Positions 1-6,800 of a stretch of 15,465 bases of DNA are shown here, one piece after another. A program made the translations under genes and the position numbers. Origin of the DNA: DASQBT01 sp049578545 (GTDB taxonomy: Bacteria > Pseudomonadota > Gammaproteobacteria > Burkholderiales > Thiobacillaceae); the NCBI GenBank assembly GCA_049578545.1, contig JBAUMF010000054.1:1-15465 (forward strand), given 5' to 3'. Below the pieces are notes generated by a model that had not been told where the DNA came from, searched no databases, and worked only from the letters and a program-made list of their open reading frames with translations. The first letter of the stretch is position 1. Every line of letters begins with the position of its first letter.

Positions 1-127
1 GGGCGACAACATCAGCATCACGGTTGCCCTGATTGCCCCGATTGCCATGGAAGAAGGCCTGCGCTTCGCCATTCGCGAAGGGGGCCGTACCGTCGGCGCC
101 GGCGTGGTGGCAAAAGTCATTGAGTAA
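1..127 (+). CDS. tuf: Elongation factor Tu, C-terminal end (5' truncated by window edge)
   Basis: Only the last 41 codons are visible (first full codon at 2, stop TAA at 125-127). The translation starts GDNISITVALIAPIAMEEG and ends GAGVVAKVIE. This is the last beta-barrel domain of EF-Tu, including the conserved RFAIREGGRTVGAGVV stretch; domain 3 contacts aminoacyl-tRNA and EF-Ts. EF-Tu carries aminoacyl-tRNA to the ribosomal A site as a GTP complex. The gene sits directly upstream of tRNA-Trp and secE, the position of tufB in Betaproteobacteria. A second tuf begins at 15333. The identification is very secure; which copy is called tufA or tufB is convention. Confidence 0.97.
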   Translation, partial: GDNISITVALIAPIAMEEGLRFAIREGGRTVGAGVVAKVIE

Positions 128-135
128 GCTGTTTT

Positions 136-194
136 CTTCCGCATTCGGGGCAGCGGCGAGTATGACCCTCGCCGCTTGCCGTTTCAGGCGGAAG
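136..194 (+). other. Nested inverted repeat between tuf and tRNA-Trp (possible terminator or processing hairpin)
   Basis: The inner stem pairs AGCGGCGAG (152-160) with CTCGCCGCT (168-176) around a 7-nt loop. It is extended by GGC (149-151) with GCC (178-180) past a bulged T177. An outer 7-bp stem pairs CTTCCGC (136-142) with GCGGAAG (188-194), enclosing the inner one. After the inner stem comes only GTTTC, a poor U-tract. It may be a weak tuf terminator, or a structure that separates tuf mRNA from the tRNA precursor. Pairing is read from the sequence; the function is inferred. Confidence 0.55.
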
Positions 195-207
195 TGAACG
201 AATAGTT

Positions 208-283
208 AGGCCAGTAGCTCAATTGGCAGAGCGTCGGTCTCCAAAACCGAAGGTTGGGGGTTCGAGACCCTCCTGGCCTGCCA
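208..283 (+). tRNA. trpT: tRNA-Trp (anticodon CCA)
   Basis: This is a complete 76-nt cloverleaf. The acceptor stem pairs AGGCCAG (208-214) with CTGGCCT (273-279); the discriminator is G280 and the CCA end (281-283) is encoded. The D stem pairs 217-220 with 229-232, and the anticodon stem 234-238 with 246-250 around loop CTCCAAA. The anticodon CCA is at 241-243 and reads UGG (Trp). The T stem pairs 256-260 with 268-272 and has one G-U pair; the loop is TTCGAGA. It resembles E. coli tRNA-Trp in its D and anticodon arms. It lies 45 nt upstream of secE and 80 nt downstream of tuf and is probably processed from a joint transcript, since I see no promoter of its own. Confidence 0.97.
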
Positions 284-328
284 GATTTGGAATGGATTAA
301 TGCCGGGTTAACCGGGTTTGTCGGGAAA

Positions 329-670
329 ATGGACAAAGTCAAACTGCTGTTGGCAGCGCTGTTTGTGGTGGCGGGTCTGGCGGGCTTCTATCTGCTGGGC
401 GAATACCCAATGATTGTTCGGGTGCTATCTGTGCTAGGCGGTTTGATCGCTGGTGCAGTGCTGGCACGATTCACTGAACCCGGCAGGCAGTTTATGGTGT
501 TTGCTCGCGAATCATGGGTAGAGGCCGGCAAGGTGGTATGGCCAACTCGCAAGGAAACGCTGCAATCCACTGGGGTGGTGCTGGCCTTTGTTATAACCAT
601 GGCGATTTTTATGTGGCTGGTGGATTCAGGTTTGGGTTATGTGATGAAACTGGCCTTGGGACGGGGTTGA
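329..670 (+). CDS. secE: Preprotein translocase subunit SecE
   Basis: A 113-residue inner-membrane protein, the small essential subunit that clamps and stabilises SecY in the SecYEG protein-export channel. Hydrophobic segments are visible at about residues 4-24, 28-46 and 82-105, so there are three membrane spans as in E. coli SecE. Between spans 2 and 3 is the conserved cytoplasmic amphipathic helix with the signature ESWVEAGKVVWPTRKE at 61-76. I chose ATG 329. The open frame continues upstream to 254, but that part lies inside tRNA-Trp. The Shine-Dalgarno is weak (TCGGGA at 321-326), so expression may rely on flow from upstream. The stop at 668-670 is 2 nt before nusG, so the two are surely cotranscribed and possibly translationally coupled. 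Confidence 0.95.
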   Translation: MDKVKLLLAALFVVAGLAGFYLLGEYPMIVRVLSVLGGLIAGAVLARFTEPGRQFMVFARESWVEAGKVVWPTRKETLQSTGVVLAFVITMAIFMWLVDSGLGYVMKLALGRG

Positions 671-672
671 AC

Positions 673-1206
673 ATGACAATGCGCTGGTATGTCGTCCATG
701 CCTATTCGGGTTTCGAGAAAAGCGTTGCGCGCGCCCTGAAGGAGCGTATCGAACGGGGTGGCATGAAGGACCGCTTCGGCGAAATTCTCGTACCGGTGGA
801 GGAAGTTGTGGAAATGAAGGGCGGCCAGAAGGCCGTGTCTGAACGCAAGTTCTTCCCGGGCTATGTTCTGGTGCAAATGGACATGGCGGATGACACTTGG
901 CACTTGGTGAAAAGCACTCCCAAGGTAACCGGGTTTGTGGGTGGCAGCGCAATGAAACCGACGCCAATTTCCGAAAAGGAAGTGGCGGCGATCATGGATC
1001 AGATGCGCGAGGGGGTTGAGAAGCCCAAGCCCAAGGTGCTGTTCGAAGTGGGGCAGGCGGTTCGCGTGATCGACGGCCCGTTCAATGATTTCCATGGCAA
1101 CGTGGAGGAAGTGAACTACGACAAGAACAAATTGCGTGTTTCAGTCACGATTTTTGGCCGTGCCACGCCGGTAGAACTGGATTTCGGTCAGGTTGAAAAA
1201 GCCTGA
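673..1206 (+). CDS. nusG: Transcription termination/antitermination factor NusG
   Basis: A 177-residue elongation factor of the NusG/Spt5 family (E. coli NusG has 181). The N-terminal NGN domain (about 1-115) binds the RNA polymerase clamp and carries the family sequences RWYVVHAYSGFEK and ERKFFPGYVLVQM. The C-terminal KOW domain (about 125-177, GQAVRVIDGPFNDFHG onward) contacts Rho or ribosomal protein S10, coupling transcription to termination or translation. ATG 673 is 2 nt after the secE stop. A second in-frame ATG at 679 would give MRWYVV and is a plausible alternative start. The frame is open farther upstream to 514, but that overlaps secE and does not resemble NusG. It is cotranscribed with secE. 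Confidence 0.96.
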   Translation: MTMRWYVVHAYSGFEKSVARALKERIERGGMKDRFGEILVPVEEVVEMKGGQKAVSERKFFPGYVLVQMDMADDTWHLVKSTPKVTGFVGGSAMKPTPISEKEVAAIMDQMREGVEKPKPKVLFEVGQAVRVIDGPFNDFHGNVEEVNYDKNKLRVSVTIFGRATPVELDFGQVEKA

Positions 1207-1210
1207 CCAT

Positions 1211-1234
1211 CCCGCCTGTTTTCGGGCAGGCGGG
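1211..1234 (+). other. GC-rich hairpin in the nusG-rplK gap
   Basis: A perfect 8-bp stem pairs CCCGCCTG (1211-1218) with CAGGCGGG (1227-1234) around loop TTTTCGGG. It begins 5 nt after the nusG stop. No T-run follows, so it is not a canonical intrinsic terminator. It may protect the 3' end of secE-nusG mRNA or mark the border of the ribosomal-protein operon. Confidence 0.5.
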
Positions 1235-1244
1235 CAGACGAGGA

Positions 1245-1270
1245 GCGCAATTAGGCAGTGCCGAACGCGC
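1245..1270 (+). promoter_or_regulatory. Weak stem-loop in rplK leader (possible L1 autoregulatory site)
   Basis: GCGC (1245-1248) can pair with GCGC (1267-1270). After an asymmetric internal loop (AATTA against GAAC), GGC (1254-1256) pairs with GCC (1260-1262). In E. coli, free L1 represses rplK-rplA by binding a leader structure ahead of rplK. This is the only candidate in the matching position, but I could not match the specific L1 recognition bases, so the call is tentative. Confidence 0.2.
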
Positions 1271-1298
1271 GTTGGAACTCACTTAACAAGGAGCCATC

Positions 1299-1727
1299 AT
1301 GGCAAAGAAAATTGTCGGCTTTATAAAGCTTCAAGTTCCGGCGGGTAAGGCCAATCCTTCACCGCCTATCGGCCCGGCGCTGGGTCAGCGCGGCCTGAAC
1401 ATCATGGAGTTCTGCAAGGCGTTCAACGCCAAGACCCAGGGCATGGAACCGGGGCTGCCGGTGCCGGTGGTCATCACCGCCTTCGCGGACAAGAGCTTCA
1501 CCTTCGTGATGAAGACGCCGCCCGCAACGGTGCTCATCAAGAAAGCCATCAAGCTGGACAAGGGGTCTGCCAAGCCGCATACCGACAAGGTCGGAAAGAT
1601 CACCCGCGCGCAGCTGGAAGAAGTCGCTAAAATGAAGATGCCCGATCTGACTGCCGCTGACATGGATGCCGCCGTGCGCACTATCGCTGGCACCGCCCGT
1701 TCCATGGGCGTGGATGCGGAGGTTTAA
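1299..1727 (+). CDS. rplK: 50S ribosomal protein L11
   Basis: 142 residues, the same length as in E. coli. L11 binds the GTPase-associated centre of 23S rRNA at the stalk base, where it works with EF-G, EF-Tu and RelA. The N-terminal domain shows the proline-rich loop PPIGPALGQRGLN (22-34), whose prolines correspond to the thiopeptide-antibiotic contact residues. The C-terminal rRNA-binding domain includes KVGKITRAQLEEVAKMK (about 97-113) and the terminal RTIAGTARSMGV. The start is well supported: AAGGAG at 1288-1293 lies 5 nt before ATG 1299. It is the first gene of the L11-L1 pair, and rplA starts 3 nt after its stop. Confidence 0.98.
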   Translation: MAKKIVGFIKLQVPAGKANPSPPIGPALGQRGLNIMEFCKAFNAKTQGMEPGLPVPVVITAFADKSFTFVMKTPPATVLIKKAIKLDKGSAKPHTDKVGKITRAQLEEVAKMKMPDLTAADMDAAVRTIAGTARSMGVDAEV

Positions 1728-1730
1728 GTC

Positions 1731-2426
1731 ATGGCCAAACTTTCAAAGCGCTTACAGGCGATCAAGAGCAAGATTGACCGCAGCAAGGCCTATTCGGCCA
1801 TGGATGCCTTGCAACTGGTAAAGGAAACGGCGACAGCCAAGTTTGACGAGTCTGTTGATGTGGCTGTCAATCTGGGCATCGATGCACGCAAATCTGACCA
1901 GATGGTACGGGGTTCCGTCGTGCTGCCCAAAGGGACCGGCAAGACCGTGCGGGTGGCCGTTTTTGCCCAGGGCCCCAATGCCGAGGCGGCCAGGTCCGCG
2001 GGTGCTGACATTGTCGGGTTCGATGATCTGGCTGCCGACGTCAAAGCCGGCAAACTGGATTTTGATATCGTGATCGCCACCCCCGATGCAATGCGGGTGG
2101 TCGGCCAGCTCGGCCAAATCCTTGGACCGCGCGGCCTGATGCCCAACCCAAAGGTGGGTACGGTCACGCCCAACGTGACTGAGGCAGTCAAGAACGCCAA
2201 GGCCGGTCAGGTTCAATACCGTACGGACAAGTCGGGTATTGTTCACTGCACGATCGGTCGGGCTTCGTTTGCTGCGGATGATCTGAAGGTGAATCTGCAA
2301 GCCCTCGTGGAAGCATTGCAAAAGGCCAAACCCGCTGCTTCCAAGGGCATTTACCTTAAGAAGATGTCGGTCTCCAGCACCATGGGGGTTGGCATTCGAA
2401 TCGATCAGGCTAGCCTGGTCGAGTAA
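1731..2426 (+). CDS. rplA: 50S ribosomal protein L1
   Basis: 231 residues, close to E. coli L1 (234). L1 forms the mobile stalk at the ribosomal E site that guides deacylated tRNA out. In E. coli it also represses translation of its own operon. The family signature LGPRGLMPNPKVGTVT lies at about 131-146, and the conserved strands KTVRVAVFAQG (71-81) and GQVQYRTDKSGIVH (159-172) are present. The Shine-Dalgarno GGAGG (1718-1722) lies inside the end of rplK, 8 nt before ATG 1731. The 3-nt gap therefore suggests translational coupling to rplK. The reading frame is intact and nothing is missing. Confidence 0.98.
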   Translation: MAKLSKRLQAIKSKIDRSKAYSAMDALQLVKETATAKFDESVDVAVNLGIDARKSDQMVRGSVVLPKGTGKTVRVAVFAQGPNAEAARSAGADIVGFDDLAADVKAGKLDFDIVIATPDAMRVVGQLGQILGPRGLMPNPKVGTVTPNVTEAVKNAKAGQVQYRTDKSGIVHCTIGRASFAADDLKVNLQALVEALQKAKPAASKGIYLKKMSVSSTMGVGIRIDQASLVE

Positions 2427-2436
2427 GAACTTTGGG

Positions 2437-2462
2437 CCCGGTCTTGTTTCTGCAAGGCCGGG
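2437..2462 (+). other. Strong hairpin just downstream of rplA
   Basis: CCCGGTCTTG (2437-2446) pairs with CAAGGCCGGG (2453-2462) over 10 bp with one G-U, around loop TTTCTG. What follows is GTTGTCAAAG rather than a T-run, so termination would be weak or factor-dependent. Part of the left arm (CGGTCTT, 2439-2445) is also perfectly complementary to AAGACCG at 2470-2476, which gives a competing fold. The position, between the L11-L1 and L10-L12 cistrons, suits an attenuator or mRNA-processing element. Confidence 0.5.
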
Positions 2463-2485
2463 GTTGTCAAAGACCGTAGGGGGAA

Positions 2486-2501
2486 CAGGAATCAGGAATC
2501 A
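2486..2501 (+). repeat. Tandem CAGGAAT repeat in rplJ leader
   Basis: CAGGAAT occurs twice in tandem (2486-2492, 2493-2499), followed by CA. The word is close to the reverse complement of part of the direct repeats at 2581-2614 (TCAGGGATCA against TCAGGAATCA). The leader thus carries related words in both orientations. No function is known to me. Confidence 0.6.
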
Positions 2502-2580
2502 CGGGTCAGATATCAGTAATGACCGGTGAACTGTTGCTGTTGCTTAATTGACGGGTGCAGGATGGGTGGAAAGGGAGATA

Positions 2581-2614
2581 CTTTGATCCCTGACCGCTGT
2601 CCTTTGATCCCTGA
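2581..2614 (+). repeat. 13-nt direct repeat CTTTGATCCCTGA, two copies
   Basis: CTTTGATCCCTGA occurs exactly at 2581-2593 and again at 2602-2614, a 21-nt period. Both copies lie in the rplJ leader. Such words are unusual in a ribosomal-protein leader and may belong to a dispersed intergenic repeat family, a protein-binding site pair or an RNA element; the sequence alone does not say which. Confidence 0.7.
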
Positions 2615-2639
2615 ACCCAACGCAGATGGCGTACCCGAG

Positions 2640-2688
2640 GGCAGGATTTTCCTGTCAAGGTCGCCAAACAGGCCGGTTTCCGGCTTGT
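2640..2688 (+). promoter_or_regulatory. Two consecutive hairpins upstream of rplJ (candidate L10 leader)
   Basis: The first hairpin pairs GGCAGGA (2640-2646) with TCCTGTC (2650-2656), with one G-U and loop TTT. The second pairs ACAGGCCGG (2668-2676) with CCGGCTTGT (2680-2688), 9 bp with one G-U and loop TTT. It ends 7 nt before the Shine-Dalgarno (2696-2702). In E. coli the L10-L12 complex binds the rplJ leader and represses translation. These stems sit where such control would act, but I did not identify the L10-binding kink-turn itself. Confidence 0.45.
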
Positions 2689-2709
2689 CATCTTGAAGGA
2701 GGTTAGACC

Positions 2710-3234
2710 TTGAGTCTCAATCTTGAAGAGAAAAAGGCCGTCGTCGCCGAGATCAATGAGCAAATTGCTCAGGCCCAGGCTTTGGTGGTGGCTGAGTATC
2801 GCGGACTTGAAGTCGCGGACATGACCCAGTTGCGCGTGAAAGCGCGCAGCTCAGGGGTATATTTCCGCGTTCTCAAGAACACCCTGGCACGCCGTGCAGT
2901 TCAGGATACGCCGTTCTCCGGCATCGCCGACCAACTGGTTGGGCCGCTGGCTTATGGCATTTCCAGGGATCCGGTTGCGGCTGCCAAGGTGCTCCACGAG
3001 TTCGCCAAAGGCAACGAAAAGCTTGTTATCAAGGCCGGGGCAATGCCCAATTTCGTCATGTCCCCCGCGGACGTGTCGAACCTGGCATCGATGCCCAGCC
3101 GCGAAGAGCTGCTTGCCAAACTGCTCGGCACCATGCAGGCCCCCATCGCCAAGTTTGTGCGCACGCTTAACGAAGTGCCAACCAAGTTTGTGCGGGGGCT
3201 GGCTGCTGTCCGCGATCAAAAGCAGGCTGCCTAG
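2710..3234 (+). CDS. rplJ: 50S ribosomal protein L10 (TTG start)
   Basis: 174 residues. L10 anchors the L7/L12 dimers to the ribosome and forms the base of the GTPase-activating stalk. The N-terminus, MSLNLEEKKAVVAEI, is characteristic of the family. The body carries the rRNA-binding domain, and the C-terminal helix (about 133-174, LLAKLLGTMQAPIAKFV onward) is where L12 dimers dock. The start codon is TTG at 2710. It is supported by an excellent Shine-Dalgarno (AAGGAGG at 2696-2702, 7 nt away) and by the family N-terminus; no ATG lies at this position. The gene ends in tandem TAG TAG (3232-3237). It is cotranscribed with rplL, 41 nt downstream. Confidence 0.97.
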   Translation: MSLNLEEKKAVVAEINEQIAQAQALVVAEYRGLEVADMTQLRVKARSSGVYFRVLKNTLARRAVQDTPFSGIADQLVGPLAYGISRDPVAAAKVLHEFAKGNEKLVIKAGAMPNFVMSPADVSNLASMPSREELLAKLLGTMQAPIAKFVRTLNEVPTKFVRGLAAVRDQKQAA

Positions 3235-3275
3235 TAGCATTATTCATCCATTTACGAACCTGACAGGAGTTAAAC

Positions 3276-3650
3276 ATGGCTGTATCTAAAGCTGAAATCC
3301 TTGATGCCATCGCTGGCATGAGCGTGCTCGACCTTTCCGAACTGATCAAGGAAATGGAAGACAAGTTTGGCGTGTCCGCCGCGGCGACCGCAGTGGCTGT
3401 GGCGGCTGCGCCTGCCGCTGCTGCTGCTGTGGAAGAGCAGACTGAGTTCACCGTCGTGCTGGCTTCAACTGGCGACAAGAAGGTGGAAGTGATCAAGGTG
3501 GTGCGTGCAGCCACTGGTCTGGGCCTTAAGGAAGCGAAGGATCTGGTTGACGGCGCACCGAAGCCCGTGAAGGAAGGCATCAGCAAGGCGGATGCCGAAG
3601 CGCTGAAGAAGCAGTTGGAGGACGCTGGCGCCAAAGTCGAGGTCAAGTAA
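3276..3650 (+). CDS. rplL: 50S ribosomal protein L7/L12
   Basis: 124 residues, normal for the family. It forms the flexible multicopy stalk that recruits IF2, EF-Tu, EF-G and RF3 and stimulates their GTPases. Residues 1-33 are the dimerisation and L10-binding domain. Residues 35-52 are a hinge made almost wholly of Ala, Val and Pro, encoded partly by a run of GCT codons. Residues 55-124 are the factor-binding domain (FTVVLASTGDKKVEVIK onward, with GLGLKEAKDLV). The start ATG 3276 has AGGAG at 3265-3269, 6 nt away. L12 is needed in several copies per ribosome, so it is usually translated more than its neighbours. The long hairpins after its stop may set how much transcript continues into rpoB. 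Confidence 0.98.
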   Translation: MAVSKAEILDAIAGMSVLDLSELIKEMEDKFGVSAAATAVAVAAAPAAAAAVEEQTEFTVVLASTGDKKVEVIKVVRAATGLGLKEAKDLVDGAPKPVKEGISKADAEALKKQLEDAGAKVEVK

Positions 3651-3658
3651 GACTTGGA

Positions 3659-3693
3659 GTGTGTTCTGTAGCGGGTTTCCGCTGCGAACACAC
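3659..3693 (+). other. Hairpin A in the rplL-rpoB gap (attenuator-like)
   Basis: GTGTGTTC (3659-3666) pairs perfectly with GAACACAC (3686-3693). After a bulged T3667 the stem continues (3668-3674 with 3679-3685, one G-U) to the loop GTTT. The stem totals 15 bp and begins 8 nt after the rplL stop. No T-run follows. Its right arm overlaps the left arm of the next hairpin. E. coli has a partial attenuator in the corresponding gap, but equivalence is inferred. Confidence 0.6.
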
Positions 3694-3752
3694 GTAAGGA
3701 GCATGCCCGGATTCCCCAAGGGGTTCCGGGTCATGTGCTTCTTACGTGTGTT
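3687..3752 (+). other. Long hairpin B in the rplL-rpoB gap (candidate RNase III site)
   Basis: A 12-bp perfect stem pairs AACACACGTAAG (3687-3698) with CTTACGTGTGTT (3741-3752). It continues through G-U, A-U and G-C pairs. After a 2-nt bulge, CATG (3702-3705) pairs with CATG (3732-3735), and CCCGGA (3706-3711) pairs with TCCGGG (3725-3730). The tip is CCCCAAGGGG. About 28 bp of nearly continuous duplex is the kind of substrate RNase III cuts. E. coli RNase III is known to cut the rplL-rpoB mRNA in this gap. The remaining 145 nt before rpoB (3753-3897) shows only short stems and no clear promoter. Confidence 0.65.
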
Positions 3753-3897
3753 GCCACTGAAACGTATGCATCCGTTTGAGCCTGGAAGAGAAGTACCTGT
3801 TTTGGCCGCTTTGTCCGCGCCATGCAGTCGGCTTTTCAGTCCGGAAAATCAGGGGATGTCGTTCGTGCCCCATCACCCTTGTCAGTAAGGAGACTCC

Positions 3898-6800
3898 ATG
3901 GGCTATACCTTCACCGAGAAAAAACGTATCCGTAAAAGCTTCGCCAAGCGCCAAAGCGTGCTCACCGCACCCTTTCTGTTGGCGACCCAGCTCGATTCCT
4001 ACAAGGCCTTTCTGCAGGCTGACCGGTCGCCAGATGATCGGTTGAACCAGGGCCTGCAGGCCGCGTTTACGTCCATCTTCCCCATTTCCAGCCATTCGGG
4101 AAATGCCCGTCTGGAGTACGTCAACTACACCATGGGCGAACCGGCCTTCGACATGAAGGAATGTCAGCAGCGCGGCCTGACCTTCTGCGCCCCGCTGCGT
4201 GCGAAAGTGCGCCTGGTGATCATGGACAAGGAAGCCTCCAAGCCCACCGTGAAAGAGGTCAAGGAACAGGAAGTCTACATGGGTGAGATTCCGCTCATGA
4301 CGCCTTCTGGCTCCTTCATCATCAATGGCACCGAGCGGGTCATCGTATCCCAGTTGCACCGTTCACCGGGTGTGTTTTTTGAACATGACCGGGGCAAGAC
4401 GCATTCCTCCGGCAAATTGCTGTTTTCTGCACGAATCATCCCCTACCGCGGATCATGGCTCGATTTCGAATTCGATCCGAAGGACATCCTGTATTTTCGC
4501 GTTGACCGTCGCCGCAAGATGCCCGGCACAATCCTGATGAAGGCGCTTGGGTTCAATCCCGAATCCATCCTCGATACTTTCTTCAGCAAGGATACGTTCC
4601 ATATCAATGCCCAGGGTATCCAGTTCGAACTGGTGCCTGATCGCCTGCGCGGCGAGATTGCGCGCTTCGACATTTGCGGCAAGGATGGCAAGGTGATCGT
4701 CGCCAGGGACAAGCGGATCACAGCCAAACACATTCGCGAACTGGACGCGGCCGGGGTGAAGATGTGGGCGATCCCGGCGGAGTTTGTGGTGGGGCGTATT
4801 CTGGCCCATGACGTGATTGACCAGTCCACCGGCGAAGTGCTGGCCAAGGCCAACGATGAAATCACTGAGACGCTGCTGGAGAAGTTCGCCCTCACTGGCG
4901 TAGGGAAAATCCAGACCTTGTATATCAATGACCTTGATCAGGGACCCTATATTTCCCAAACCCTGCGTATCGACGAAACTGCCGATCAGCAGGCTGCGCG
5001 TGTTGCCATCTATCGCATGATGCGCCCTGGTGAGCCACCGACCGAAGATGCGGTTGAAGCGCTGTTCCAGCGTCTGTTTTTTAACCCGGATACGTACGAT
5101 CTGTCGGCGGTCGGCCGCATGAAATTCAATCGTCGTGTGGGCCGTGAACAACTGGATGGGCCCGGCACCATTGACACCGATGACATCATTGCTGTCCTGA
5201 AAATCCTGGTGGAACTGCGTAATGGCCGGGGTGAGATTGACGACATTGACCATTTGGGCAATCGCCGGGTGCGATCGGTAGGCGAGCTCGCCGAGAACCA
5301 GTTCCGCGCCGGTCTGGTGCGCGTGGAACGGGCGGTGCGTGAACGACTGTCACAGGCAGAATCCGACAACCTGATGCCGCATGACCTGATTAATGCCAAG
5401 CCGGTCAGCGCTGCGATCAAGGAGTTCTTCGGTTCCAGCCAACTGTCACAGTTCATGGACCAGACCAACCCCTTGTCCGAAATCACACACAAGCGCCGCG
5501 TTTCCGCGCTGGGCCCGGGTGGCTTGACCCGGGAGCGCGCCGGCTTTGAAGTGCGTGACGTGCATCCCACCCACTATGGCCGGGTATGCCCGATCGAGAC
5601 GCCGGAAGGGCCAAACATTGGCCTCATCAATTCGCTGGCGCTCTATGCCCGAACCAACTCGTATGGCTTCATCGAAACGCCATACCGGAAAGTGGTGGAC
5701 GGCAAAGTGACGGACGAGATCGTGTATCTCTCGGCAATTGAAGAATCACAGTATGTGATCGCGCAAGCGAACGCCGACCTGGATGCAAAAGGCAAGTTCA
5801 AGAGTGACTTGGTGTCTTGCCGCCACAAGAATGAATTTACCCTGTCTACAACCGAGCGCATCCAGTACATGGACGTTTCGCCGTCACAGGTCGTGTCGGT
5901 TGCCGCGTCGCTCATCCCATTCCTGGAGCATGATGACGCCAACCGTGCGCTGATGGGTTCCAACATGCAGCGTCAGGGCGTACCCTGTCTGCGTCCCGAA
6001 AAATCACTGGTCGGTACCGGCGTAGAACGAACCGCTGCGGTGGACTCAGGTACTGTGGTGACTGCGCTGCGCGGTGGCGTGGTGGATTATGTTGACGCCG
6101 GCCGCATTGTTATTCGCGTAAATGATGACGAAGCCAAGGCAGGCGAAGTGGGCGTGGATATCTACTCCCTTATTAAATACACCCGTTCCAACCAGAATAC
6201 CAACATCAACCAGCGCCCGATTGTGAAAGTGGGTGATGTGATCGCACGCGGTGATGTGATCGCCGACGGTGCCTCTACCGACTTGGGTGAACTGGCTATG
6301 GGGCAAAACATGCTGGTCGCATTCATGCCCTGGAACGGCTATAACTTCGAAGACTCGATTCTCATTTCCGAACGCGTGGTTGCTGAAGATCGCTACACCT
6401 CGATTCACATTGAGGAACTCTCGGTTGTGGCCCGCGACACCAAGCTGGGACCGGAGGAAATAACGCGTGATATTTCCAACCTGGCAGAACGCCAGCTTAG
6501 CCGTTTGGATGAGTCCGGCATCATTTCCATCGGCGCCGAAGTTGAAGCAGGTGATGTGCTGGTAGGCAAGGTGACCCCCAAGGGTGAAACCCAGCTGACG
6601 CCGGAAGAAAAATTGCTGCGTGCCATCTTCGGTGAGAAGGCGTCGGACGTTAAGGACACCTCGCTGCGGGTTCCGTCCGGCATGAGTGGCACAGTAATTG
6701 ACGTTCAGGTATTCACGCGAGAAGGCATCGAGCGCGACAAGCGCGCCCAGTCCATCATTGATGCGCAACTGGCTGAATACAAGAAGGACTTGGCCGACCG

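Noticed and set aside
254..328. Upstream extension of secE from GTG 254
   Set aside because: The first 30 nt lie in the T arm and 3' end of tRNA-Trp, and the added residues do not resemble SecE.
514..672. Upstream extension of nusG from 514
   Set aside because: It overlaps secE in another frame and has no resemblance to NusG. ATG 673 gives the normal family length.
2548..2582. Possible promoter before rplJ: TTGACG (2548-2553) with GATACT (2577-2582)
   Set aside because: The spacer is 23 nt, too long for sigma70, and the -10 is only a 4/6 match. A promoter may exist in this gap but I cannot point to it.
2506..2763. An 85-codon minus-strand frame in the rplA-rplJ gap
   Set aside because: It overlaps the start of rplJ and contains the repeat words and hairpins; no coding character is visible.
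3661..3888. A 75-codon + strand frame in the rplL-rpoB gap
   Set aside because: It runs through the long hairpin arms, has no ribosome site and has no recognisable sequence. Structured RNA explains the region better.
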